Assembly: GCA_936432065.2 (NCBI GenBank)
Contig: OW386286.2
Location: 4,271,208-4,335,207 of the forward strand
Length of the DNA: 64,000 bases
Reading direction: 5' to 3'
DNA from: Rutpela maculata
Taxonomy: Eukaryota; Arthropoda; Insecta; Coleoptera; Cerambycidae
Below the pieces are notes generated by a model. The model searched no databases. It was not told the origin of the DNA and was given only the letters and a program-made list of their open reading frames with translations. Below are positions 48,422 through 60,499 of this stretch, piece after piece. How positions within the stretch are numbered: position 1 is the first letter of the stretch; each line of letters opens with the position of its first letter. The position numbers and the translations under genes were made by a program.

Positions 48422-48739
48422 CACTGAAAAAAGTGCATGTAAAATTAAAGCCTCATTACATTAGAATTCATGGAATTTTACTGTTAGAATAATGTAATAA
48501 GAAATCGTTGCAGACAAATACATGTAAAAATACATGCCAACTGTCTTGTTAAATCACAATTTAATTATCCACACTGAGTGCAAATTTACTAGCCCTCGTA
48601 TAAATGTACTAGCCCTGGTGTAAATATATAGGCAACTGTGGTGTAATTTTACATCCAGTCTGTGAAATTCTAGTCATTATCACTGGTCACAGATCTACAT
48701 GAAGATACATGTAAAATTACACGAGTACTTTTTTCAGTG
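48422..48739. mobile_element. Tc1/mariner-type MITE with TA duplication
   Basis: The termini CACTGAAAAAAGTGC and GTACTTTTTTCAGTG are flanked by TA at 48420-48421 and 48740-48741. The 318-bp body has repeated CATGTAAAA words. TA target duplication is the family hallmark. Confidence 0.75.
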
Positions 48740-48827
48740 TAAAGGAACTACAGAAATAACTTAATCGCACCATGATGATACGAATATACCTACGCATGTA
48801 GGTACTTATAAATACATAATTGTACAA

Positions 48828-48889
48828 AAAACCGCTGTCGTGCTGTCTAAGGAATCATTACTTCGACATCCGAATTTCCAATTCAGGTC
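48828..48889 (-). mobile_element. Helentron-like family 1 end fragment
   Basis: AAAAAACCGCTGTC, GTCTAAGGAATCATTACTTC and GACATCCGAATTTCC match the blunt end of family 1. Cut short by the palindrome that starts at 48893. Confidence 0.55.
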
Positions 48890-49681
48890 TTATAGGCCGG
48901 GAGCCCGCGTATAAAATGACTGACTATCCGGCGAACTTTGAAAATAAGAAAAATGGATTGTTCTCATATAAGTTAGCAATGAATGGACCGTCAGCTGGTT
49001 GGGTAGCGGTGGGGGTGGCTTGTCAAAGGGTTGAAAACACGTAAAAAAAATTGAGAAAAAAAACTATCCGGCGAATGCTGAAACTTATATGAGGGGAAGA
49101 TTATGTTGTATAATGAAAGTAGAATATAGTCAGCTGAACGGGGGGCGGTGGATTTACCGTCAGCTGATCGGTCAAACAAGTCCAAAAACACGAAAAATTT
49201 AAATTATTCGGCGAACTTTAAAATTTGGGTATAAGATAATATTTACTCTGAGATTCACGAAAAACATAGTCAGCTGCAAGTATGTGGGTGGAAAAGTCGT
49301 CAGCTGGTACAGAACAGTGCTGAGTGTTGATCACCTGCGAGGCAGCGCCCATCACCTCTCTTGCATCAGCTGACGACATATCCACCCACATACTTGCAAC
49401 TGACTATGTTTTTCGTGAATCTCAGTATAAATATTATCTTATACCCGAATTTCAAAGTTCGCCATAAAGATTTAATTAGTAATATCAATATTGATAACTT
49501 AATGTTAGAAAATATGCGTGCGGCACTCTCGAGTTTCTTTTTTAAATTGGAATAAATATTCACTTTATTATTAATATACATTATTTTATGAGAATACAAA
49601 TTAATACATTCGTACATTTCAAAATTATACAGGATGATCTGCTCAGAAAATTTATTTAGTTTAGTGAAAATAAAAATAATT

Positions 49682-50635
49682 TTATTCGGCTTCCGATAAC
49701 AGATTTTCCTCATTCTCATTTTCATCCAACTCATCACTCTCTTGGTGCTCAGTGGGTGAAAGATCATTTTTCTCTTTGTCACTCGCATCTAAAAAAAATA
49801 ATTATTTATAAAAAATTCATTAAGATTATAATAGGATGAAAAGTGAAAAGCACAAATGATATAATACCTTCAGTATTTTCGGCATCTCGGATAATCATTT
49901 CCACTTATGGAGGTAATTGATCTCCATCAAACCACTTGCAAGTTAAATTTGTTTTCCTCAAGCTGTCACCCATAACCAAGGGATCTAATGTAGATGGCAC
50001 TTGTTTGTGTGCGTTATTCCAAATCGTATACATACACAGTTCTTAAAACGTGCTGTACAAGTTCCGATTTCGACGAAGGCGAGAGAGGTGCATCAAAATT
50101 TTTGTGTGGTAACCGAAATTCGTAATCATTTTCGCTAAATTTGTACACCTTAGTGAAGGTAGCTACACGAGCATCATTAACGTTTTTTATAGCTTTAACC
50201 CATACATCGTGCAAATAAACGTCTCTATTATGTTAACGACATTATTGGTAAATTATTCAAACTTTTAAATGCTTCAATAAACTCTTGATCTTTTCTTAAT
50301 ATAGTAAAAGGCTTCTTTTTCCTTTCTTGAAAAATACGGGATTATAACCACATCTCGCGAAACCGTGGAAAGCGGGCAATGCGTTACACAAGTCGTTGCC
50401 AAGTGCTGAATACAAATCGTTTAGATATAAAAATTGTTCTTTATTTCCTACGTTTCTTTATCTCCATTTTTATCCAAATTTTCACATTATTATGTACATT
50501 TTTCATGTTTCCCAGCATGATGATAGAAATGTCAGTATCTGAACTTATGACCACACTGATGTTCTCATTTATACGTGAAAAATCATTTTAGTGTCCGCCT
50601 CCTCGTGACTAGAACACGATAAGCTTTCCGGGGCT
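49682..50635 (-). pseudogene. Left-arm copy of a transposon-associated gene (includes GCD-type motif region)
   Basis: On the minus strand the centre of the palindrome encodes SIIMLGNMKNVHNNVKIWIK, NDLCNALPAFHGFAGCGYNP, VFFKKGKKKPFTILRKDQEF and IEAFKSLNN. The arm continues with CTMYG-like sequence, AIKNVNDARVATFTKVYKF, SENDYEFRL and VLRTVY, frameshifts, DPLVMGDSLRKTNLTCKWF-like sequence and GDQLPP. Then comes TAA, VEMIIRDAENTE and, after an intron of about 70 bases, an acidic tail ending LLSEAE. The H-x-F-x-GC-x-Y-N-x-x-FF-x-KGK block is like the H-A-x-x-x-CD-T-T-S-x-x-FN-KGK block at 31480. A deletion and frameshifts after SLNN and a shift after RTVYV mark it as dead. Function unknown. Confidence 0.55.
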
Positions 50636-50770
50636 TCTTAGGTGATACTAGATTGAATATAGTCGTTTCGAACTCAATAACTATAGCAGTTTTCATATTT
50701 AGGTATAGGGTTTTATTACCTACGAACGGAGCCATTTCATCATTTGCCCAATACATTGAAAGAAACTTGA

Positions 50771-51400
50771 TTAGAGCTTATAAAAGAAGTTATTCAAGCA
50801 TTTAAAAGTTTGAATAATTTACCAGAGGAGAACCTAAATAATGTCGTTAATATAACAGAGAAGTTTGTTTGCACGATGTATGGGTTTAAAGCTATAAAAA
50901 ACGTCAATGATGCTCGTGTTGCTACTTTCACTAAGGTGTATAAATTTAGCGAAAATGATAACGAATTTCGGTTACCAGACAAAAATTCTGATGCATCTTT
51001 GTCGCCTCCGTCGAAATCGGAATTTGTACAGTACGCTTTAAGAACTGTTGTATGTATGTATACGATTTGGAACAACGCACACAAAGAAGTGTCATCTACA
51101 TTAGATCCCTTGGTTATGGGTGACAGCTTGAGGAAAACAAATTTAACTTGCAAGTGGCTTGATGGAGATCAATTACCTCCATAAGTGGAAATGATTATCC
51201 GAGATGCCGAAAATACTGAAGGTATTATATCATTTTTCACTTTTCATCCTATTATAATCTTAATGAATTTTTATAAATAATTATTTTTTTTAGATGCGAG
51301 TGACAAAGAGAAAAATGATCTTTCTCCCACTGAGCACCAAGAGAGTGATGAGTTGGATGAAAATGAGAATGAGGAAAATCTGTTATCGGAAGCCGAATAA
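50771..51400 (+). pseudogene. Right-arm copy of the same gene, two exons with a shared internal stop
   Basis: Open from 50771 (LELIKEVIQAFKSLNN) through NLPEENLNNVVNITEKFVCT, NVNDARVATFTKVYKFSEND, YALRTVVCMYTIWNNAH, DPLVMGDSL and CKWLDGDQLPP to TAA 51182-51184. The frame goes on as VEMIIRDAENTE to 51221, and a GT/AG intron (51222-51293) joins it in phase to a second exon, 51294-51400: ASDKEKNDLSPTEHQESDEL, then a Glu/Asn-rich end LLSEAE and TAA. The same TAA is present at the matching place in the left arm. The 5' part with the GC-x-Y-N-P motif is missing from this arm. No CXC-like cysteines are present. Confidence 0.6.
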
Positions 51401-52193
51401 AATTATTTTTATTTTCACTAAACTAAATAAATTTTCTGAGCAGATCATCCTGTATAATTTTGAAATGTACGAATGTATTAATTTGTATTCTCATAAAATA
51501 ATGTATATTAATAATAAATTGAATATTTAATCAAATTAAAAAAAGAAACTCGGGAATGCCGTACGCACGTTTTCTAACATTAAGTTATCGATATCGATAT
51601 TACTAATTAAATCTTTATGGCGAACTTTGAAATTCAGGTATATGATAACATTCATACTAAGATTAACGATAAACACAGTCAGCTGCAAGTATGTGGGTGA
51701 AAAAGTCGTCAGCTGATGCAAGAAAGGCGCTGCCTCGCAGGTGATCAACACTCAGCACTGTTCTGTACCAGCTGACGACTTTTCCACCCACATACTTGCA
51801 GCTGACTATGTTTTTCGTGAATCTCAGTGTAAATATTATCTTATACCCAAATTTTAAAGTTCGCCGAATAATTTAAATTTTTCATTTTTTTGGACCTGTT
51901 TGATCGATCAGCTGACGGTAAATCCACCGCCCCCCGTCCAGCTGACTATATTCTACTTTCATTATATAACATAATCTTCCCCTCATATAAGTTTCAGCGT
52001 TCGCCGGATAGTTTTTTTTCTCAATTTTTCTTACGTGTTTTCAACCCTTTGACAGCCACCCCCACCGCTACCCAACCAGCTGACGGTCCATTCATTGCTA
52101 AGTTATATAGGAACAATCCATTTTTCATATTTTCAAAGTTCGCCGGATAGTCAGCCATTTTATAAGCGGGCTCCCGGCCTATTATACCGCAGG

Positions 52194-52572
52194 TAGGGTT
52201 GCCAGGCGTTCGGCTTTAGCCGAACATGTTAGGCTGTTTACGGTTTCGTCCGGCTACAAATTGACATGTCCGGCCAGTCCGGCTTTTGTTTGGCTTTTTG
52301 TCTAAGGCTCTAAAACGTGATTTTTTTCGTTTTTTTTTTGTTTTTAGTCGCTTTTCTATAGATACATTTCATTGTTTTGTGATTTTCTGTTCCTATGTAA
52401 CAAATGTTTAATTTTAAATTAATCAAGTTTAGTAAAGATATTAAAAGACTGATTTTGTGTTTTAGTTATTTTTTTTCTGGCAAACGAATGCTGTTCGGCT
52501 TTTTGTACCAAATGTCCGGTCTAATTTATAAGTAAAGTCCGGCTTTTCGAATTTTAGGCCTGGCAACCCCTA
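52194..52572. mobile_element. hAT-type MITE with 8-bp duplication, next to the palindrome
   Basis: ACCGCAGG flanks both ends (52186-52193, 52573-52580). The termini are TAGGGTTGCCAGGC and GCCTGGCAACCCCTA. The body is rich in GTCCGGCT and TTCGGCTTT words. 379 bp, non-coding. Confidence 0.78.
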
Positions 52573-52580
52573 ACCGCAGG

Positions 52581-54399
52581 TGAGTCCTGGAAGCTTGGGG
52601 AGACCTTCTTCTATTCTTCTCTATCTAGTGTGTGTATCTCATTTACCGTACAACAAATGAGTGTGAGAGAATATGATACTTACTATTCTTATTTTTATTA
52701 TTATTGTTATTATTATTACATTATTTAATAAAAGACAACGATTTGAACATTTTTGTTTATACCATGAAAATATGCTCAATATAAAATGAAATAACATTTT
52801 CATTATTACCGTTGTTGAATTTGCTGTGTAATTGGTATTCACGTTTGACCGAATTCAATGAAAAATTTATGGTATAGGAAACAGTCAAATTCATTAAAAA
52901 TATGTGTTTACATGTAGTTGTTTTAAATGTAATATGATGTTGGAAGGAAAAACGGAAAATCACGTATATGCATTAAATAGCTATCAATGCATGTCCTCGG
53001 TTTATGCATATGGACAGTGGCGGATTACACACCTTGGGGTTCTGAGCTTCAGGACCTTGGTCAATACTTGTTAACGCGAGTGTGCAAATGGTAAATATCG
53101 ATGAGAACATCAGAACAGGTCTTTATTTGGGCGAGGTTCGCTTGTAATCCGATAAACTTTTTCATTGAATATATGAAAATATTTACCAATTTTTACGAAC
53201 AAGTTCAATTAAATATTTTCATGATATTAATGTATAACATCATTAAGTAATAAACTATTCGCTCTTTCAATATTCATGTTATATTACATTACGGTATATG
53301 TATATATGAAATGCTACAAATGAAAATACATACTAACGCAATAAATTACCGCACTGATATAGAGAATTTAAGCGAAACGTATTTCAGTTTATTACATTAA
53401 TCAAAAAAGAACGGTATAATATAACTGAAATATTTTTGCGTCCTACTACCAACTTTACCAAATACAGCATTTGAACCGTAAAATTTCATATCATTAATAA
53501 ACACTTCAAGTCTAATATACATCAATTATCATATCTACAATAATATAAACAAACCACTGAGTTCAACGCAGACAGATATTTCAGCTTTTAGTTGCATTTA
53601 AACACTTAAGCAGAATAGACACCTTAATAGCGTGCCTACGTAGAAACGCGGCGTTGGACGATAAAAGCATTTCACTTCGTACATAGGTATGTACTATAGC
53701 TATGGGAACAATTTGAGATGCAGAGCCAATAAAAGAAACGTAGCGGACGGAAAATATACAGCGAAACAAAATTTGCTTTAAAATTTTTTTCAATAAAATA
53801 AACTCGGTAGTCTAGAGCAAAAAAGCAACTATTAAAGTATATATGTATTTTATATGAGTACTAGTTGTCATCCATTAATATGCCTATAATATTTTAAATA
53901 CTGATCTTTCTTTCAAACTATCTTCCATTTGAAATTAACGTAAAATACGCAATATTTTTTTATATAATTGTACCTTTAATCGACATTGTAAGGAAGGAAA
54001 GGGGTGAAACTAACTCTGAATAATAATATACTACTACACCTTAATCACATTGATGAAAAAACTCCAGTCTTTAAAAAAAATGTAAAATTGAAATCAGTTT
54101 CTAGATGTTGTGATTCTAAGATTATATAATACCCGACCCTGCCACAATAAATAAAAATGGTTCTGCATTTTAAATCACACCAAAGCAAAGGTGGTAATAA
54201 AAGCTAAAAATCAGGATGTATGCACGCCACTACTAAAATGCAAATAATTTAGTATAATTTAATAATATTAGTTAATGTACTACCTAAGTAATTCACATCC
54301 ACTGTTATACGAAAATAGCATATAGCAAAAAATCTTTGTCTATTATGTAGTTCCCTAACGATGGTTGAATAACCAAAACGTAAGAAAATTAATAATTTT
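52581..54399. other. No gene seen; some diverged repeats
   Basis: 52800-53010 resembles 59260-59480 (TTTGACCGAATTCAATG, AAAATATGTGTTTA, TGATGTTGGA-GGAAAAA). 53016-53152 begins CAGTGGCGGATTACACACC and contains TGTAATCCG near its right side, so it may be a small decayed hAT-type MITE. The remainder is AT-rich and featureless. Confidence 0.4.
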
Positions 54400-55090
54400 A
54401 CTTCCACATCCAGTGGAAGTAGAGTAACGACAAAATTTAAAAATTTTTATTGTTCAAATAGGCTTAGAATGTCACGAAACGTCGAGATTTTAAGTTTGAG
54501 CGAAAAAAAAAATTCTGTCTGTCGGTCTGTCTGTAACTTTTTTTGTTCGCACGTTTACTCTGGAACCGTTTGAGATATTGATTTGAAATTTGGTACACAT
54601 ATGTACTTTAACGAAATCTAGGACTAGATTATATTTTCATCTTCTTCGGTCGAAGGGTTGGGGGGCGAATTGGGGTAAACTTGGGGAAAATAGGTAAATC
54701 AAGCAGGCAAGAGTCCATAAAATTGGTATTTAGTATATACAATAGAAGCTAAGGTCTCAACAAAAATTTTGGCATTAGCCACCCCCCCATTACCACCCCC
54801 ACCCATTATTAAATGAGATGAAAAAAATGTGATTTAGTGTATGTATAAGAACCAGACACCTCAAAACGTTTTTTTACTTCATCCACCCTCACTACCACCC
54901 CCTATCACCACCCCCACCCCGCTACCGATGTGGGGTATCGTTTTATGGGTTTTTGGGGTAGAGGATTTCAAATATTATATTATTAAAGTTCCATAAACAA
55001 TTATTTCCACATACAAAACTTTTTTGTTGTGAATGATTTGGATAAAAAATGTGGATGTGGAAGTAGTGATTCCTTGGGCAGCGGTTTTTA
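54400..55090 (+). mobile_element. Helentron-like element, family 1, near full length
   Basis: The perfect stem-loop ACTTCCAC-ATCCA-GTGGAAGT starts at 54400. A GTCTGTCGGTCTGTCTGT array sits near 54517, and the right end is GTGGATGTGGAAGTAGTGAT then CCTTGGGCAGCGGTTTTT. Confidence 0.77.
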
Positions 55091-56384
55091 TTATAATGAC
55101 TGAAAATCCCTGAATATACCTTATACGTAATACGGTGTCAACGGTCAAGAAAACAAAAACATCTTTACAGATGATTTAAAATTTTCCAATTTAATTTTAT
55201 CGATACCAGGACCTCTTTTATTTTCAATCTAGGTGTATATCCTTTTATGTCAGGTCTGCAACAGATGAACAGGAATGTAGAATGTTGATTCCTTTTCGTT
55301 TTCATTAGAAACTAATAGATATAATTAGAAGGAGAAATTATATTTAACATGTCACCTGAAGTTTTAGATAGAAATATCCTACCTCTCGCCTCCATCTTTT
55401 TCGTAGGTAGCTTTGTTGAATTTGACTAAACAACTATGTTCAACTAGTGTGTCATATTGTTCCCTAATATATTTAAAACTGCATATGCCCATGGGACCGA
55501 CAAAAATGATTATGTGTAGTATCTGAAGTGGAATTTTATTTATCTTAAAACTTTTAAAGGATGAATATCAAATTTAGCAAACAAAATTAAATATGTATTT
55601 TTTCCCGTGTAAAATTCATATACTTTCTTAAGGTTAAATGTCAAAAGTTTCTACGCATAAATTTTAACTTTTTAACTTTCACAAGGTACAAAGTTTAACT
55701 TCGATCTCATGAATAAATGTAGAAACAAGGATTGTGATGAATTATATTTTGTATTTTTCATGAAATTCCAAAAATAGATTTAAAAAAATTAATAGAATAT
55801 GTCGATAAATTAAATAAGATAGTAAAATAAAACGAAATAAAAAAAAATAAAATTTTACGAAATAAAAACTATCTAGAGGTTCGCTTAGGTAAAGAACATG
55901 TATAAATGTAGGTTCCAAAAGTTGTTTAATTATCGGGCAAGGTAGCGCAGTTCAAACGCCAGTAATTACTGTGAGGTCTGGCATAATGTCTCGGCCCACT
56001 TAGCTTTCATCGCTTCTTACTTCAACTTCTTGCTCCAAAGTACGAATTCTTTCCAAAAGAAATAAAAGGTGAATCTCGGAATGAAATGAAATGGCGAAAA
56101 TTCTAAGTATGATATAGAATTGAAATAGTGATATTTAAATCAGTAAAACATAAGAGATTAGCTCCGCAGTTCTGTTAATAAAATATCTTTGTCTTTTAGG
56201 AATATTTAAACCCCAATAACTTAAGTTAAATTATACAGGGTTTTCCACATGAAACTACACAGATCAGTATCTTTCAAACCAAAGACAAGGGGACTCCCGT
56301 TTAAATTTATTCTTTTTTTGTCATATACATTTTACTTTTCATAAAAATGCAACAGGTTTTGGAGTTTGTGAAAATATTTTCATT
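55091..56384. other. No gene seen; possible tRNA-like relic near 55935
   Basis: GGGCAAGGTAGCGCAGTTC at 55935 resembles a polymerase III A box in a tRNA-derived SINE head, but a B box is not convincing downstream. Otherwise AT-rich, without frames. Confidence 0.3.
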
Positions 56385-56497
56385 ACTATGAAAATATTTT
56401 CATTACTAACTGAGATACAACGAATTAAAATTTTGTAATTTGTTCAATTGTAAATTACAAAATTTCAGTTCATTGTATTTCAGTTAATAATGAAAAT
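56385..56497. repeat. Hairpin with arms of about 50 bp
   Basis: AATATTTTCATTACTAACTG pairs with CAGTTAATAATGAAAATATT; inner TTTTGTAATTTG pairs with TAAATTACAAAA. Its left arm is preceded by a 20-base direct duplication. Confidence 0.65.
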
Positions 56498-56498
56498 A

Positions 56499-56896
56499 TT
56501 GGGTGGCTAATGCCAAATTTTTTTTAGACTTTATCTTCTCTTGTACACACTAAATACTAATTTTATGCACTCTTACCTGCTTGATTTACCCATTTACCTC
56601 AAATTGACCTCAATTTACCCCCTTACCTTTCGACGGAACAAGATGAACATATAATCTAGTTCCAGATCTCGTTACATATGTGTACCAAATTCCAAGTTAA
56701 TATCTTAAACGGTTCCAGAGTAAACGTGCGCACAAAAGAAGTTACAGACAGACAGGTCGACATACGGACAGACAGACAGAAATTTTTTTCGCTCAAACTT
56801 AAAATCTCGACGTTTCACGATATTCTAAGCCTATTTGAACAATAAAAATTTTTAAAAATTTTTTTGTCGTTACTATACTTCCACTGGATGTGGAAA
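56499..56896 (-). mobile_element. Helentron-like element, family 1, half copy
   Basis: Runs from GGTGGCTAATGCCAAATTTT to the stem-loop end ACTTCCACTGGATGTGGAA, with the GACAGACAG array near 56745-56780. The blunt-end half is missing. Confidence 0.7.
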
Positions 56897-58839
56897 TAAA
56901 AGAGCTTTTAATAGCATCACGCTACAAATGTTAAGGAACGTAATGAGTAACACAATTGTGCGAGCAAGAATATGTATTGATTGTGGGGGTCATTTTGAAT
57001 AATATTTGTAGACTAAAAACATTTCCAGGAATTGAATACTTAGTGTTTTATCATAATTCTGCGATTTGCAGTTTTTTATAATTAAAAAAAATGTCATATA
57101 TCCAATAATGAAATAATTACTTTTTACGTCCCTCTTTTTTTTTTTTAATAAATATGTATAAGTAGTAGTGCAAAGATAACTATGTTAAGCTGCAAAAGTT
57201 TAATAAATATTACTTTAACATTGCATTTTTTATTTTTAAGAATGTTTTAATATAAGAAAATCATATCATATGAAAAATCAAGCAATGATATCGAGATTCG
57301 AGAGTGGTACTTAAAATGACTGACAACAATGGAAGTTGAACCCTGCAGGATTCCCAAACTTTGATTAATTAAATAAAAGAAATGTGCTCAACAAAATTTT
57401 AAAAGAGCCATCCTTTGATACTTGACGTTCATTAATTTGAGACTCTGTTGGCACGACCCGGTTTTCTGAAGTGGGAACAGGCGAAAATATTATTTGAATA
57501 AATCAAATTCTTCCCTAATGAGAGTTAGCAAAAGTGCTTTACGGTTCCCTGAAATTTTGATTTTATTTACACAATAATAATTTTATGAAGTAAAAGGGAT
57601 CTAAGAATCGGAAAGGACGAAAGCTTGATTGAAAATCAATTTATATTTATTTTACCTATAGCATATATGCATGCCTTGAAAAATCTTACGGATTTTTTTT
57701 TAAGAGCATACTTTACAATTTACTGGGGTTCTTCTGTGAGAGCAATGAAATCATCAAAAGTTTTACATAGTAATTGTTTTCTTTTTATTAAATTATATTA
57801 CTACTGCTCCTTACTATTACTGTCTTTTCAATTTTAAATATTTAAATTTTTCTAATAGATGAGTTAAAGTATCTATAAATAGTGGAGCGAAAATCAGCTT
57901 AAATTCCTTCAATAAAAATTTCAGAACGTAATATACAGCTTCCGGCAGCCAAGTACGACCATACACTGTAAAAAATATATGTAAAATTATATTTATGGAT
58001 GTAAAAATACTTTGAAAGTTAGTTAAATTTTCTATGAAATTATACATAATTAATTTATTTTTACCAGGACTTTCAGGGCAATGTTAAACATATTTATGGT
58101 TTAAAATAATTAAAAAAAAAAGTTAAGAGTTAACTTCAAATACTTCTATCTCCTAAGCTATTATCTTTATCAAAAAATTAAAAAAGCAGCATTTTTATTG
58201 CCATAATTTTTTGTCTGTAGCAACAGTCAGCTAACATGTCTTCTGCAAAGTTATTAAATATTAAAACCAGAGATTCATTTTTTCAACAATTTTCAAAATA
58301 TATTAAGTGCAAAATCTTCTAGATAAATAAAAATAAAAATTTGAGCGTATACATAATAGTTAGGACTAACAAAAAATACGATTAGGAATTTTCTTTCAAT
58401 TTGGAGTTACTGGAACCAAAGAAACGGGCACTTTTTTGTGTAAAAAATCTAAATTTTGCATTTATTTTCCTTTCATTTCTATTTCCTATTATTTTTGATT
58501 TTGCAGATATCAAAATTTGCCAATAGAAAATTTTAAGCTACTATAATAAATAACCTTAGTTTGGTTCAAGGTACATGTTAAAAGGGTTTTTTAAACCAGA
58601 GCTATGACTGCTTGAAGAGCGTGACCTTTTCAGGGGTACGTTCAAATGCACCTAACATTAATTGTATCCCGGCAAAGATGAGCCCAAAATACATTTATAA
58701 TTCATGGATTATTTTTATTACTTCATAAATTAACTTTTTTGTTATGACAAACTTTTTCGGAAATGTGATCCTCTTTGAGTAATTTGCTTAAAACCTTTGA
58801 AAAATCAGTGGTTTTTGCTTAAAAAATCAACGTTTTCAC
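56897..58839. other. No gene seen
   Basis: AT-rich non-coding DNA. CACTGTAAAAAATATATGTAAAA at 57964 resembles one end of a MITE like that at 62372, without a partner end found. Confidence 0.4.
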
Positions 58840-58855
58840 CCCCCCCCCCCCCCCC
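58840..58855. repeat. Poly-C run, 16 bases
   Basis: Homopolymer between CGTTTTCA and GTAACTCGG. Confidence 0.9.
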
Positions 58856-59589
58856 GTAACTCGGCGGGTTTTAAAGCAAATATAACATTATAGAAAAGTT
58901 TTTTTGGGTAGAATTCGACGATCTACACGTTCCAATAGTCACTTTTTTTTCAAAACCTCTGAGTAGGGTTGAAACTCACCCCCAACGAAAAAGCACCTAA
59001 ATAATAATAAAAGCTTGTTTATAAAAAGTTTTTTTTTACATTTAATTTTTTACAATTTCGACCGTAGCAGTTTAAAACAATAACCCTTAGTTTTATTTTG
59101 AAATATCCCCTTTAAAAATGCCTAGTAATTTTATTATTACCGTAAAGAATAGTCAAGTGCATTTTTATTTTATTTCAAAACCCGTACATACCATGAAAAT
59201 ATAATGACACTCAGGTATGGAACGCAGATCGAGTTCCTTTGAATATTCCAACAATTTTTTTATATGACCGTTCGCTGGTGAATTCACTCTATAATAATTG
59301 GAAGTTACGTTTGACTGGATTCAATGGAAAAACAAAATATAAAATACGGAACAGGCACGTTCATAAAAAATATGTGTTTATGTATTTGCTTTAAATTTGC
59401 CGTGATGTTGGACGGAAAAATTACGTTCCCGTTTATTATGTAACTGTACATATACGTCCTGGGCTTTTGTAAATATGTGGGAGGTACTTGTTTACGGGGA
59501 CCGTTTCAGAATTATTATTCGAGTGAAAATAACATTTGTATGGGTTTGTGCATATACAGGGTGCCCTTCTTAAAACGCTCGAAACCATT
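58856..59589. other. No gene seen; relative of 52800-53010
   Basis: Contains the diverged repeat shared with 52800-53010 at about 59260-59480. The rest is AT-rich and featureless. Confidence 0.4.
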
Positions 59590-59749
59590 TATCTATTTAC
59601 CCCCATTTACCCCCAGATAGACCGACAGACAGAAATTTTTTTTTCACTCAAACTCGCTAATTTCGACGTTTCATAACCTTCTAAGCCTGTTTGAACAATA
59701 CAAATTTTCAATTTTTTTTTTGTCGTTATACTTCCCCTGGATGTGGAAG
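59590..59749 (-). mobile_element. Helentron-like family 1, stem-loop end fragment
   Basis: GATAGACCGACAGACAG, CTCGCTAATTTCGACGTTTC and the stem-loop ACTTCCCCTGGATGTGGAAGT. Joined directly to repeat B. Confidence 0.6.
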
Positions 59750-60052
59750 TCAGACGACAGAACATTTTATAGTGAAACGTACAAAAACTTGCAAACTGAA
59801 TTTTTTTTTTAATGAGTTCGTAAAAGTGTATAGAATAATATCCTGAAAAGTGTACATTCCGCAAGGATGCAGAACATAAAAAAAAAGTGAAAAAAAATTT
59901 TTTTCATCCATTTTAAGACAAGGTAGGAAAAAATAAAAGGTGGATAGACCACGTGTTTCTGAACAAAAAATGTCCTAATAAAATTTATCGCTAAAGTCAC
60001 GGTTTTCCCGGAAAAAAATAGTGAAGTAACTTTGTCACTCTGCGCGGCCAAG
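59750..60052 (-). repeat. Interspersed repeat B, reverse copy
   Basis: Reverse of 37768-38105 with small gaps (CAGACGACAGAACATTTTAT, AATATCCTGAAAAGTG, CACGGTTTTCCCGG). Confidence 0.65.
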
Positions 60053-60089
60053 GGGGTTGAAACTACCCCCACCCCCATATCCTTCACCC

Positions 60090-60490
60090 TATCTTTTTTG
60101 TGCACACGATAACTCTGGAACCGTTTAAGATATTGAGTAGAAATAAGAGAAGCTAACGTCTGCAAAAATTGTATTAGATACCCCCTTACTACCCCCACCC
60201 CATTGTTAAAGGGGGTGAAAAAAATAAAATTGTGATTTAGTGTGTGTACAAGAACCAAAGGCCACAACAATTTTTTTTTACTTACCTCCCCCCCCTCCCT
60301 AGCACTCTCTATCCCAACCCCCACTACCGATGTGACATATCGTTGTTGGTCGACGATGTCAAATATTAGATTACTAAAGTTCCCTAAATAATTATTTCAA
60401 ATATAGTACCAAAATTTTTTTTGTTGTGAGAAACTTGGATAGAAAATCTGGATGTGGAAGTAACGATTCCTTGGGCAGCGGTTTTTAATA
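60090..60490 (+). mobile_element. Helentron-like family 1, blunt-end half
   Basis: From CACACGATAACTCTGGAACC through a CCCCTTACTACCCCC stretch to CTGGATGTGGAAGTAACGAT and CCTTGGGCAGCGGTTTTT. With 59590-59749 in the opposite direction it brackets repeat B. Confidence 0.65.
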
Positions 60491-60499
60491 AAATATAAG

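Larger units (their letters stand above)
48893..52181. mobile_element. 3.3-kb palindromic DNA element carrying a gene fragment in both arms
   Basis: TAGGCCGGGAGCCCGC at 48893 is mirrored by GCGGGCTCCCGGCCTA ending at 52181. The arms (48893 to about 50290 and about 50790 to 52181) match almost throughout, around a 500-base centre. TTA at 48890-48892 and 52182-52184 could be a target-site duplication; a 3-bp TWA duplication is typical of PIF/Harbinger, but no such transposase is visible. Each arm has a smaller palindrome (49225-49465 and 51600-51840) and recurrent GTCAGCTG words about every 100 bases that look like subterminal binding sites. Confidence 0.75.

Noticed and set aside
48991..49191. 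Matching frames near both ends of the large palindrome (48991-49191 and 51890-52150)
   Set aside because: They mirror each other because the DNA is palindromic, contain the GTCAGCTG repeats and look non-coding.
52570..52590. CCGCAG|GTGAGT looks like a strong splice donor
   Set aside because: The preceding sequence is a MITE end and there is no open frame to splice.
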